A stretch of 64,000 nucleotides of DNA from Candidatus Brocadia carolinensis (GTDB taxonomy: Bacteria > Planctomycetota > Brocadiia > Brocadiales > Brocadiaceae). Shown here one piece after another: positions 48,201 to 58,486 of the stretch. Below the pieces are notes generated by a model, which saw nothing but the letters and a program-made list of their open reading frames with translations, searched no databases and was not told the origin of the DNA. Location of the stretch: assembly GCA_002009475.1 (NCBI GenBank), contig AYTS01000107.1, forward strand, positions 38,274-102,273, read 5' to 3'. Both the position numbers and the translations under genes were made by a program. Numbering within the stretch: the stretch's first letter is position 1; the number at the start of each line of letters is the position of its first letter.

Positions 48201-48786
48201 CGATGATCAAAAGTTATTTGAGATGGTGATTGAGGAGACGGACCGTCTGAATAGTATTATTACCAATTTTCTTACCTTCGCTCATCCTGCAGAATATCAC
48301 TTCGTCAGGAGTGATATTCTGGAGATAATTGATGAAACCCTGTTTTTATTGGAGCAAGATGCACGGTTTCATAACGAAATCAGGATTGTAAAAATGTACG
48401 CGGACGATATCCCCGAGGTTTCTGTGGATCGAAATTGGATCAGGAAGGTTTTCTGGAATTTATTGGTGAACTCGATCGATGCAATGCCGCGAGGTGGAAA
48501 GATTTTTATCCGGGTCGGAAAACCCAAAGAATCCGGCAATCATGAGATAGAAATTGCAATTGCAGATACAGGTTCGGGAATTCCGCCTGAAATTATACGA
48601 AAAATATTTGAGCCTTTTTTTACGACGAAAAAGTCAAAAGGCACGGGACTGGGCCTTTCTATTGTGCATCGAATCGTGGATAACCACGGCGGTGTGATAG
48701 ATGTCAGGAGTGAGCAGAACAAAGGAACGACATTTACCATACGCTTACCCGTGAAAAACAAACTCATAAAAACCGTTTCCGTGTAG
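45201..48786 (+). CDS. Large multidomain sensor histidine kinase (frameshifted)
   Basis: About 1195 residues. N-terminal transmembrane helix (LISLFLIAVLTPLLVMRL), extracytoplasmic dCache-like domain (about 35-300), second membrane helix, HAMP, then PAS, PAS, GAF and PAS domains, HisKA with IAHEIRNPLGAISNSV and HATPase_c (NLLVNSIDAM, DTGSGIP, GTGLGLSIV). NtrB-like kinase core. The frame breaks at an A6 run 45387-45392 and resumes as SDAEHTARNSFVVSAVDF. Paired with the NtrC-type regulator starting 14 bases later, forming a two-component operon. The ligand is unknown; the GAF and PAS sensors suggest redox or small-molecule signals. Confidence 0.85.
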
Positions 48787-48800
48787 AGTCCGTAGGAATT

Positions 48801-50183
48801 ATGTTTAAGATTCTGGTTGTTGAAGATCAAAAAAATATGCGGGAATCTCTGATGATCGCTTTCAAGAGGGCGGGTTACACAGCAGACAGTGTTGAAAGCG
48901 GAGAAAGGGCCGTAGAAGTACAAAACGAACATTCCTACGATTTGGCTATTGTGGATCTTAAGATGGAAAACATGGATGGCCTTGAAGTATTATCGCGCAT
49001 TAAAGACATCAATCCATTGACTGAGGTTGTTGTTATGACAGCTTATGGCACAATTGATAGTGCGATTCAGGCGATGAGAAGGGGTGCTTACGATTATGTT
49101 ACGAAGCCTTTTCAACTCTCAGATATCCTCTCCGTGGTGGAACGGGCTTTAGAAAAGAAGCGCTTATCGGACAAGGTCATTCGCCTTCAAAAAGAGGGAA
49201 AAGAGAGGTATAAATTTGAGGGTGTTATTGGTAATTCTCCTGCAATGATGCGGCTCCTCAGTATCCTTATGGAACTGAACAGGAGCGAAAGTACGGTGCT
49301 CATTACCGGAGAGAGCGGGACGGGAAAAGAGTTAATCGCGCGCGCTATTCATAGCAATAGTCTCAGAAGCGGTAAACCTTTTGTTGTGGTGAATTGCGGG
49401 GCGCTGCCGGAGAATTTGCAGGAAAGCGAGTTGTTTGGCCACGCTATGGGCTCATTTACCGGGGCAGTGAAAGATAAAAAGGGCATCTTCATGGAAGCGC
49501 AGGATGGTACTCTTTTTTTAGATGAAATTGGCGAGACATCCCTTTCAACCCAGGTTAAACTCCTTCGATTCCTGCAGAATGGTGAGATACGAAAGGTCGG
49601 TGACAATAAGCCGATACATCTTGATATCCGGATTATTGTCGCGACAAATAAAGACCTTGACGAGGCTACAAAAAATGGGTCGTTCAGGAAAGACTTGTTT
49701 TATCGGCTCAACGTTATCAGAATCCATGTGCCTCCGCTGAGAGAAAGAAAAGAAGACCTCCCTCTTCTGATCAACTACTTTGTGGATCGATATTCAAGTA
49801 AGCTCAAAAAGCAACCACCGGAGATATCCGGCGACGCCATGGAATTCCTCCTGGATTATCTCTGGCCAGGAAACGTCCGTGAATTGGAAAATGTCATTGA
49901 AAGGGCAGTAACTCTCGTAAAGGGAAACCAGATAACAATCGATGACCTGGCATTGCAAAGCGCGTCACCGGCAGATGCCTTGAATATTACGATCGAAATG
50001 GGTGGTATCAGGGCTGCCCTGGCGCAGGAAGAAAGGAAGACTATTGTCGAAACCTTGCGAAAACACGCCGGGAACCGCAAACAAGCCGCACATAATCTGG
50101 GTATCTCAACGACAACCTTGTGGAGAAAAATGAAGGAATACCACATAGTGTCAAAAACAAGTTATAATACAGAGGTGACGTAA
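48801..50183 (+). CDS. NtrC-family sigma-54-dependent response regulator
   Basis: 460 residues. Receiver with Asp52 (AIVDLKMENMDG), central AAA+ domain (about 140-380) with GESGTGKELIARAIH (Walker A) and LFLDEIGE (Walker B), and a C-terminal Fis-type helix-turn-helix (NRKQAAHNLGISTTTLWRKM). The sigma-54-contacting loop is GSFTGA rather than the usual GAFTGA. Activates sigma-54 promoters after phosphorylation by the adjacent kinase. Its targets are unknown; the moaA leader follows directly. Confidence 0.9.
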   Translation: MFKILVVEDQKNMRESLMIAFKRAGYTADSVESGERAVEVQNEHSYDLAIVDLKMENMDGLEVLSRIKDINPLTEVVVMTAYGTIDSAIQAMRRGAYDYVTKPFQLSDILSVVERALEKKRLSDKVIRLQKEGKERYKFEGVIGNSPAMMRLLSILMELNRSESTVLITGESGTGKELIARAIHSNSLRSGKPFVVVNCGALPENLQESELFGHAMGSFTGAVKDKKGIFMEAQDGTLFLDEIGETSLSTQVKLLRFLQNGEIRKVGDNKPIHLDIRIIVATNKDLDEATKNGSFRKDLFYRLNVIRIHVPPLRERKEDLPLLINYFVDRYSSKLKKQPPEISGDAMEFLLDYLWPGNVRELENVIERAVTLVKGNQITIDDLALQSASPADALNITIEMGGIRAALAQEERKTIVETLRKHAGNRKQAAHNLGISTTTLWRKMKEYHIVSKTSYNTEVT

Positions 50184-51422
<1,239 letters not shown>

Positions 51423-51512
51423 ATAAAATTCTAGACGAAATATCTTTTTTTGCTAAAATAGAGAAAAATTTCGTAGCCTTACGTCTCAAAAATATCAACG
51501 GAGGAAAATGAC

Positions 51513-51734
51513 ATGAAAAAAAAGATGCCCATTGTTGTTACCCTTGAACCAGGCACCTATTATTGGTGTACCTGCGGCGAGACGAACAAACAGCCATTCT
51601 GTGATGGTTCACATCAGGGAACTGAATTTGAACCACAGGTATTCAAGATGGTTGAAAAAAAGCAGGTTGCAATCTGCAACTGTCAGCGTACTCACAATCC
51701 GCCTTTTTGTGATGGCACGCATTTTAACAGGTAA
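51513..51734 (+). CDS. CDGSH iron-sulfur protein with two cluster motifs
   Basis: 73 residues, start after GGAGG. Two CDGSH units: CTCGETNKQPFCDGSH (about 20-35) and CNCQRTHNPPFCDGTH (about 55-70); each binds a 2Fe-2S cluster through three Cys and one His. Small soluble redox or cluster-transfer protein. Role in this organism unknown; converges with the UbiD gene, 8 bases apart. Confidence 0.88.
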   Translation: MKKKMPIVVTLEPGTYYWCTCGETNKQPFCDGSHQGTEFEPQVFKMVEKKQVAICNCQRTHNPPFCDGTHFNR

Positions 51735-51742
51735 ACCTTTAC

Positions 51743-53515
51743 CTATTTCCAGTAGGTATCCCACCGCTTATTTACTTTGTCAATTATTTCATCCGGCATA
51801 ACAAGTGGTGAAGGATAACCCACCTTCCACGTGGCATCAATACCCATTTTCCCCCTGAATACAGGACTTATACCCACTAATTTTTCCTGGGTAAATACAA
51901 TATCCCGCTCAGCATCAAATCTGGTAAATATTCCCCAGATAGTTTGTTCCAGGTCATGAATATTAACATCAGGACTTGTTGCCGCAATAATTTTTGGTCC
52001 AATAATCTCCGGAGACCTTGTTAATGTAGTAACTATCTCCTTTCCGTCATTAGGCACGGTAACAACCAATAACGTTTCACCAATGATTTTCCAGTCAGTT
52101 ATTCTCGTATCAATTCTTTTCAATAATCGTTCAAAATCCTGCAGTTTGAGTACGTCTTCATTTACGGTATTTTTCGGTCCGTTTCTCGTGGCATCGATAA
52201 TCATTTTGCTTCCTAAATTCATTTTATAGCTGGTAAAATCAAGGGTATCCAGAGGCACCTTTGGAATCATAATGAAGTCATATGCGGGATCAAAATGTTC
52301 ATGGATTGCTTTGAGAACTGCATAGAAGTCGCGGGGATTGACGTCCTCAGAAACGGTAATAATGCATTTGGTGAGGGAAAGTTGCCCTTCACCCATAACG
52401 GAAAGCGCCGTTTTCATTGCCTCTTTCCGGTATCGTTCTTCGACAGATACCACGAGCAGATTATGAAATCCGGCTTCATAATAAGCCCAAAGATCGCAGA
52501 TTTCAGGATGAATCAGACGGATCAGCGGTCCCAATACCTGCTGGGTCGCATTTCCCAGATATTTATCCTCCATGGGTGGCCGTCCCACAACCGTTGCAGG
52601 GTAAATAGGATTTCTTCGGTGGGTAATGGTGTTGATAGAAAACACAGGAAATTCAGCAGCGAGAGAATAATGCCCGAAATGGTCTCCGAACGGGCCTTCC
52701 ATGCGTAATTCCGTTAAATGAACCGTGCCTTCGAGAATGAATTCTGCATCAGCCGGCACAAGCATTGAAATAGTTTTGCCCTTGGCCATTCGTGTCCTTT
52801 TACCGCGGAGGAAACCACTGAACATGACCTCATCGATTCCCTCTGGTAATGCGGCAACGGTTGCCAGCAAGAGAGCAGGATCAGTTCCCAATGCCACGGC
52901 AATTTGGAATTCCTTCCCCATCTTTTTTGCCCGATAATAGTGAAATCCCCCTCCCTTTTGAATCTGCCAGTGCATACCGGTCGTTTGTTTGTCAAAAACA
53001 TGCATGCGATACATCCCCACGTTTCGTTTTCCGGTTTGCGGATCGTAGGTAAAAACCTGGGGCAGGGTAATAAAACGCCCGCCATCCTCCGGCCAGCTCG
53101 TTGTAATAGGAAACTCATTTAAATCCGGGCTGCTAACGACTTGCTGAGATGGAGGTCTGGATATTGTTTTAGGAAGGGTACAGAACAGCCGTTTTGCTAT
53201 GCCCGGATGTTTCAGGAACGTCTTCGGTTTTGGCGGTACGGCTTCTTCCATAAAAGCGATCAACTCCTCGCCAAGCTGGTCAGGATGTTTTCCCAATGCC
53301 AGCTCAATCCGTTTTTCACTGGCAAGGACGTTCATGGCTAACGGAAATCGGGAACCATGAACCTTTTCAAAGAGAAGGGCGGGCATACCTTCGTGGAGCG
53401 CTCGAATGGAAATTTCAACCACTTCCAATCTGGCATCCACCTCGGTTTTAATTCGTACCAGTTCGCCGTTTTTTTCTAAATACTTGATAAAATCCTGTAA
53501 GGAATAGATTCGCAT
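51743..53515 (-). CDS. UbiD-family decarboxylase, menaquinone (futalosine) type
   Basis: 590 residues from the ATG at 53515 (a GTG at 53524 is possible). UbiD enzymes use prenylated FMN to decarboxylate aromatic acids. Seen are GMYRMHVFDKQTTGMHWQIQ, LRMEGPFGDHFGHYSLA with the active-site Glu, and IYPATVVGRPPMEDKYLG. The length and C-terminal part match the menaquinone decarboxylase subgroup of the futalosine pathway. Menaquinone is the quinone of anammox bacteria. No ubiX or mqn gene adjacent. Confidence 0.85.
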   Translation of the reverse strand: MRIYSLQDFIKYLEKNGELVRIKTEVDARLEVVEISIRALHEGMPALLFEKVHGSRFPLAMNVLASEKRIELALGKHPDQLGEELIAFMEEAVPPKPKTFLKHPGIAKRLFCTLPKTISRPPSQQVVSSPDLNEFPITTSWPEDGGRFITLPQVFTYDPQTGKRNVGMYRMHVFDKQTTGMHWQIQKGGGFHYYRAKKMGKEFQIAVALGTDPALLLATVAALPEGIDEVMFSGFLRGKRTRMAKGKTISMLVPADAEFILEGTVHLTELRMEGPFGDHFGHYSLAAEFPVFSINTITHRRNPIYPATVVGRPPMEDKYLGNATQQVLGPLIRLIHPEICDLWAYYEAGFHNLLVVSVEERYRKEAMKTALSVMGEGQLSLTKCIITVSEDVNPRDFYAVLKAIHEHFDPAYDFIMIPKVPLDTLDFTSYKMNLGSKMIIDATRNGPKNTVNEDVLKLQDFERLLKRIDTRITDWKIIGETLLVVTVPNDGKEIVTTLTRSPEIIGPKIIAATSPDVNIHDLEQTIWGIFTRFDAERDIVFTQEKLVGISPVFRGKMGIDATWKVGYPSPLVMPDEIIDKVNKRWDTYWK

Positions 53516-54479
53516 GAGGTACACAAGATTGCACGCTTAATTAGCCCGCTGACGAGATCCTTTTCGCGTGTCAGCGGTACAAAATATTCTTTGTGAAAAA
53601 ACTTTTTCGTACGTTTTTAAAGCCTCTTTACTTCCTCTCGCTTATCGATGATTTACGAGAGGCATTGCCACACCTGTTGTCATAGTTTACTCTTAAGGAT
53701 GGGGTAAATTGTTATTATAAGGAATCACCAGGATAAGACAATATAAAAGTTTTGCAAAATACGCATAAAGTTAATAACCACACGAGAGCGAAAGGTTTGT
53801 TTTCCTGGGAAACGAGAAAATATTTGCCAAAAAAGAAATAGCATCACAAATAAAATTGCCTATAAAATACCTTTGAATTAGCAAGTAGTAGTCTTTGTCA
53901 ACATAAAAAACCAGGCTGAAATCATGGAAGGATATTCGAGCCAACGACACCGGAAAACAATATATCTAAACCTTTTGCCTGTTTCGTCAACCTCATTGAC
54001 AATACTTTCTTCTGACAGGGTCAGTTGGGTTCGGTTGACCAGTACCGTTGTCTCCGCTCTTGTAGGTAGCATCGACTTCTTTGATCATCTTGTAAAATGG
54101 AAAGGTCTTCCTTGTAATGGTATAGAGTTGCATACAATAAACGATCTCCACGATTTAGTCACTCTTCCTCCTTGTAAACATTGATATTTCGTGGTATCTT
54201 TTAGCAAAAGCACCTAATCTGAAACGCACAGGAATACATAGTACGGGTATGTCCCCCGCTGGCGGAGGTTAGGGGATGGATTTCCCAAGCCCGTGTTTGA
54301 AAAAGGCAGCGCTAAGCGCCTGTTGTGTTTAGGAAGTACTTTAGTCAAGGTAGATTTGTTTTATGTATTCAGCTTGTTCTCCAACGCTGTTTGAGAACGA
54401 GTAATTGATGCAGGGCACGACGCTCCCTGCCTAAGTAATAATCAAGGATAGCGACGATAACAGAAAGTGATTTTTATAG
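53516..54479. other. Long intergenic region between ubiD and tdh
   Basis: 964 bases without a recognised gene. A minus-strand frame of 64 codons at 53878-54072 has no family resemblance. Near 54250-54275 there is a CCCCCGCTGGCGGAGG-type GC-rich hairpin typical of dispersed repeats. The AT-rich part 53690-53880 could contain promoters, but none stands out. Confidence 0.35.
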
Positions 54480-55508
54480 ATGAAGGCAGTTATTAAAACA
54501 AAACGTACTAAGGGCATGGAGTTTGTCGAAGTACCTACCCCAAAGATAGGACCTGGCGATGTGCTCATTAAGATCAGAGTTGCCTCGATCTGCGGTACGG
54601 ATGTGCATATCTACGACTGGACACGCTGGGCGCAACATCGATTCACACCACCGCGCATTATTGGTCATGAATTTGTAGGAACGGTTGAAAAGGTTGGAAA
54701 AGAAGTGACACAGGTAAAGGTCGGGGACCGGGTTTCTGCCGAAAGCCATCTGACCTGTGGGCAGTGTTACCAGTGTAATAACGGGTTTTCAGAGGTTTGC
54801 AGGAATTTCAAATTATTGGGGATTGACCATGACGGCACGTTTAGTGAGTACCTCGTCCTCCCCGAACATGTTGTATGGAAAAACGATGAAAAAATTCCTG
54901 ATACATGGGCAACCATCCAGGAACCCTTCGGAAATGCCGTTGATACTGTCCTGGCTGAGGATGTATCGGCAAAAACGGTCTTAATCCTCGGATCGGGACC
55001 GATAGGACTCTTTGCTACCAGCATTGCTAAAGCCTGTGGCGCGTCATTGATCATTGTCTCGGATCCAAATAACTATCGTTTGGCCGTCAGTAAAAAAATG
55101 GGAGCACACATCACGATTAATCCCAGAAGGCAGGACGTTACACAAATTGTCATGGAAGCCACGGGAAATAACGGAGTAGACGTTGTTCTGGAATTTTCCG
55201 GCAATAATCAGGCGCTGAACCAGGGCTTAAAGACCATCACACCTGGGGGGAGGATTTCCATTCTTGGTATTTATGAGAGGCGCGTCAATATCGATCTGAA
55301 CAAGGAGGTTATTTTCAAAAAAGTCCGTATTTATGGGATAACAGGACGCAAAATATTTTCTACCTGGCATAAGACCTCCCGATTCTTATCTTCCGGACTC
55401 GTTGATCCTGGCCCCGTCATTACCCACCAGTTTCCCTTAAAGGACTATGAAAAGGGCATGAAACTTATGAAAGAAGGGCGGTGCGGGAAGGTTGTTTTAC
55501 ATGTTTAA
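54480..55508 (+). CDS. tdh: L-threonine 3-dehydrogenase
   Basis: Zinc-dependent oxidation of threonine to 2-amino-3-ketobutyrate. 342 residues: catalytic Zn ligands Cys38 (SICGTDVH) and His-Glu in IIGHEFVG, structural Zn site CGQCYQCNNGFSEVC near 93-107, Rossmann motif LGSGPIGLFA near 168-177. Length and the DVHIYDWTRWA stretch match Tdh rather than general alcohol dehydrogenases. kbl, the usual partner, is absent here. Monocistronic. Confidence 0.9.
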   Translation: MKAVIKTKRTKGMEFVEVPTPKIGPGDVLIKIRVASICGTDVHIYDWTRWAQHRFTPPRIIGHEFVGTVEKVGKEVTQVKVGDRVSAESHLTCGQCYQCNNGFSEVCRNFKLLGIDHDGTFSEYLVLPEHVVWKNDEKIPDTWATIQEPFGNAVDTVLAEDVSAKTVLILGSGPIGLFATSIAKACGASLIIVSDPNNYRLAVSKKMGAHITINPRRQDVTQIVMEATGNNGVDVVLEFSGNNQALNQGLKTITPGGRISILGIYERRVNIDLNKEVIFKKVRIYGITGRKIFSTWHKTSRFLSSGLVDPGPVITHQFPLKDYEKGMKLMKEGRCGKVVLHV

Positions 55509-55527
55509 GACAACTCGATGTGCAGGA

Positions 55528-55592
55528 ATTTCAATCACCCCCCCATAATCCCCCAGTTTACGGAGGGGGAAAGGCGCCGAAGGCCTAATTAC
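55528..55592 (+). repeat. Dispersed intergenic repeat, copy 2
   Basis: AGGAATTTCAATCACC, GGAGGGGGAAAGGCGCCG and AAGGCCTAATT match the copy at 30160-30224. It lies between tdh and the chaperone gene. Confidence 0.5.
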
Positions 55593-55706
55593 TTTTTTAT
55601 GAAATACTATACGATATTTTAGCAAATGCTTCATCGCTACGTCACGCGGTAAATACCAATATTGAAATGCTCTTCCGTATATCGGAACATCAGCATTACC
55701 TCATTC

Positions 55707-56456
55707 TTATTCTTCTTTTGAAAATGGTTTTATACGAGAAGTTACCAGTTCAAGCTCATGTGTGATAAATGTTACGGTAATCCGGGCAAGTACATTATAA
55801 AACGGGATATCAGCCCGGTTGCAAAGTAAATCGCAGAACTTTGGGATCCATTGTACCGGATGACGGTTGAGAAAGTCTTTTTGCGCAAGAAGATAGCCGG
55901 CAAGAAACTCTGAGTTTTCATTAATTTTCGACTGTGCTTCTTTAAAGGTAAGAAAATGAAGGAACTCCAGTTCAGCACAAAGATGATCGGGAAGTTCGCG
56001 TTTACCCTCCTTCTTACTCACGGTAAGATCGAAATGCCTGTAGAATTCAGTTATATCCAGCATAATTGCAGTCCTTGACCCGTTCCGATGAAACCCTTCA
56101 TACGGCGGACAGGGCGGCTCAGGAGTGCCGATGTCGAAGGTATGGACTACTTTTATTGTAAAGTCCTCAATGGTGCTTTTTCTCAGGTCATTTTGAGCCG
56201 TTTTGCTTTGTTCAACTTGTTCGGCATTTATAAACTTTCCATGAGGAAGTGAGGATATGGTGTCCCATAATCCGGCTAAAAATTCCCCATTTTGAAATGT
56301 TTTAAAAGTTTCCGGTGTGGGATAACGGAACCCAAGAGCAAGCAATTTGTATAGATAGCTTCTCTGAATCGATTCTGCGTGGCTTGTAGATAATGACATC
56401 TGAGATACTCTAAGTATTACTGTGTGAAAACTTCTTTTTTTTATAAGTTTTTTCAT
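55707..56456 (-). CDS. TorD/NarJ-family molybdoenzyme chaperone
   Basis: 249 residues, all-alpha. The family signature is in DHLCAELEFLHFL near 155-168, with YPTPETFKTF and PPCPPYEGFHR in front. Such proteins bind the apo catalytic subunit and insert the Mo cofactor. The first about 20 residues (KKRSFHTVILRVSQ) are not conserved and a second ATG (MSLSTSHAESIQ) might be used. It is the last gene of the A-B-C-chaperone operon, the order known from ethylbenzene dehydrogenase (ebdABCD). Confidence 0.82.
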   Translation of the reverse strand: MKKLIKKRSFHTVILRVSQMSLSTSHAESIQRSYLYKLLALGFRYPTPETFKTFQNGEFLAGLWDTISSLPHGKFINAEQVEQSKTAQNDLRKSTIEDFTIKVVHTFDIGTPEPPCPPYEGFHRNGSRTAIMLDITEFYRHFDLTVSKKEGKRELPDHLCAELEFLHFLTFKEAQSKINENSEFLAGYLLAQKDFLNRHPVQWIPKFCDLLCNRADIPFYNVLARITVTFITHELELVTSRIKPFSKEE

Positions 56457-56466
56457 AACCCTTTTT

Positions 56467-56511
56467 ATCCCTTATCAGGAGGTACAGACTGTTTATGGGA
56501 GAAAGATTGCT
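56467..56511 (+). repeat. Repeat shared with 62417-62457
   Basis: CCTTATCAGGAGGTAC-type start, then GTTTATGGGAGAAAGATTGC. The same order of bases with few changes is found at 62417-62457, on the other side of the molybdoenzyme operon. This copy lies between the gamma subunit and chaperone genes. Confidence 0.55.
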
Positions 56512-56545
56512 TTGCTGCGCTATGTATCGGACTCTGTTTGTAATG

Positions 56546-57205
56546 TTATTTAATAGAAAGATACTGCCAGTCAGAGATTATTTTGTTCCCTCCCCTTTCA
56601 GCATCATTTCCACCTTTCCAATTAGCCAGGGCAAGCCTATAGGTGACACCACGAACGAAAGAGACCTGATTCTGCGATGCGGCAACCATGGGACGAGTTA
56701 TTATTACGTTCCACACTCCGTTAGACCAGTTCTGATAATGTCTGATATTTTGAGATTTCTCATCTGAACTGATTTGCGTGGTTCCAATACCTCCGCCAAC
56801 AATATTTTCAGGACTGGCAAGGTCTGCCCTCCAGTAAATGATATTTACCGGTTTATCCATGGCGCCCATCCAGATAGAACTTGTCTCTGTAATGAGAGGG
56901 ATTTCCATAGCAAGGGCATCAGCAAAAAGCGAGTAATCGTTTACCATGACATTTGGTGTGCTCTCATCCCACTGATGGGAGAAAAAGATATCTGTTCCAT
57001 TATGCACCACTTTCACCTTAATACGCCTATTTTCATTACCTGCAGCAACCATTTTAGCCCCCGTCTCGTGAATTCTCCTGCTGAGAGTCACAACCGTTTC
57101 CGGGGTCTGAGTCCATGCAGGATCTAATGGATCCAGGGTTATAGGTCCGGATATATACCCTGCTGTAATGGCCCTCGAAGAGCCGCTGATATCATGCACT
57201 GGCAT
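56546..57205 (-). CDS. Heme-b-binding gamma subunit, NxrC/EbdC-like
   Basis: 219 residues from ATG 57205, 48 bases after the beta-subunit stop. Beta-rich fold of the EbdC/DdhC/NxrC heme-b subunits: SSIWMGAMDKPVNIIYWRA supplies the candidate Met ligand, and ALANWKGGNDAERGGNK contains the candidate Lys ligand, as in ethylbenzene dehydrogenase. Passes electrons between beta subunit and a periplasmic/anammoxosomal acceptor. No signal peptide is encoded; the frame can be extended 16 codons upstream, but without a standard start and without a hydrophobic stretch. Shorter than NxrC of Kuenenia as I remember it. Confidence 0.75.
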   Translation of the reverse strand: MPVHDISGSSRAITAGYISGPITLDPLDPAWTQTPETVVTLSRRIHETGAKMVAAGNENRRIKVKVVHNGTDIFFSHQWDESTPNVMVNDYSLFADALAMEIPLITETSSIWMGAMDKPVNIIYWRADLASPENIVGGGIGTTQISSDEKSQNIRHYQNWSNGVWNVIITRPMVAASQNQVSFVRGVTYRLALANWKGGNDAERGGNKIISDWQYLSIK

Positions 57206-57253
57206 AGTTACGTTACCACCTATGGAAATATTTTCGAAATTGAATTTCGTGAT

Positions 57254-58285
57254 TCATACCTGAATTCTGTCTGTCTCTGAGCGAGAGATTAATATATCAA
57301 TGAGTTCAGAGCTTCCGCCAGATGCGACTTTGTTCCGCTCGTTTTGAAGAATATCAAAGATTTGTTTCATACGGGTTACCCGCTGGTCATAATTCTGATC
57401 GTGGGTATCACCAAACATCTTTGCCAACATATCAATAGGAATACGCGGGCTATTCGTTACCGTACCGGTAAATGAATAGGTCGGCGGGCTGAGAGGCGGA
57501 ATATAGAATACATTTGGTTCAGTTTTATATTCAGGATGCAACCGCAAAGCAATCTTCCATTTGTTTATCAGTTTATAGGCATTACTATTGGCATCATCAG
57601 CATACCCAATCCAGCTTATGCGGCCGGCGCACTGTGTCGCACAGAAATTCCCTTTATGCTCCTCAATCCTTGGATAACAAAAAATACATTTTTGGGATAT
57701 CTTTGCTTCTGGATTATAGTAAACCTTTTTATAAGGACACCCTTTAACACAGTAGCGATAACCTCTGCACCTCTTGGGGTCGATCAGAACAATGCCGTCT
57801 TCATTCCGTTTATAAACTGCCTGCCGGGGACATGCCTCCAGGCATGCAGGGTCAGTACAATGATTACAGATACGGGGCAAATAGAAATGGTAGGAATTCG
57901 GGAAGGTTCCCTTCCCTACATCTTCATCCCAGTTGCTGGCATAAGGATGCTCTGAAGGCTTCGGTGATGGAACTAATTGTGGTACAGAGGTATCTCCTCC
58001 CTCAGTCTTCAGTACCTCCTTATAGTTATATTCCCAGGGTGCACCATAACCTTGATAAATATTAGGAAGCGGTATCGTATTTCTATCGGCATTGAACCAC
58101 CCTCCCTGATTTTCCCAATCATTCGGATAACCTGTGCCGGGTCGTGTTTCTACATTCATCCAATACATATGCATCTGTCCCGCATCCCTATCCGTCCACA
58201 TCGTCTTGCATGCCATGGCACACGTATGGCACCCGATACACTTATTAAGATCAAAAACCATTCGAATCTGTCTCATCATTGTCAT
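57254..58285 (-). CDS. Iron-sulfur beta subunit, NxrB/NarH-like
   Basis: 343 residues with four Cys groups: CIGCHTCAMACK (about 16-27), CNHCTDPACLEACP (about 138-151), CRGYRYCVKGCP (about 170-181) and CIFCYPRIEEHKGNFCATQC (about 196-215). The Tyr in CRGYRYC sits where NarH has Trp, giving a [3Fe-4S] cluster; this is typical of NarH/NXR/type II DMSO-reductase beta subunits. Electron wire between the Mo subunit and the heme subunit. 201 bases after the alpha subunit. Smaller than NarH (about 500 residues) and Kuenenia NxrB. Confidence 0.88.
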   Translation of the reverse strand: MTMMRQIRMVFDLNKCIGCHTCAMACKTMWTDRDAGQMHMYWMNVETRPGTGYPNDWENQGGWFNADRNTIPLPNIYQGYGAPWEYNYKEVLKTEGGDTSVPQLVPSPKPSEHPYASNWDEDVGKGTFPNSYHFYLPRICNHCTDPACLEACPRQAVYKRNEDGIVLIDPKRCRGYRYCVKGCPYKKVYYNPEAKISQKCIFCYPRIEEHKGNFCATQCAGRISWIGYADDANSNAYKLINKWKIALRLHPEYKTEPNVFYIPPLSPPTYSFTGTVTNSPRIPIDMLAKMFGDTHDQNYDQRVTRMKQIFDILQNERNKVASGGSSELIDILISRSETDRIQV

Positions 58286-58486
58286 AACAATTACTCTTTA
58301 CATAACCACAGAAATAAGCGATAAAGGATCAGACCCGAATGTCTGAATTACTAGAGTATCTAACAAAAAATATTTTTTACCTTATTCTGAATCCAGCATT
58401 CTGCAAGGCAGAGAAGGCAATTTTATCGCTACACAATTTTGGATACCCTTCCGATTTATTCGGGCTGGGTATATGGGTATGCACCT

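Noticed and set aside
53878..54072. Minus-strand frame of 64 codons
   Set aside because: No homologous motif and no start signal; left as part of the gap.
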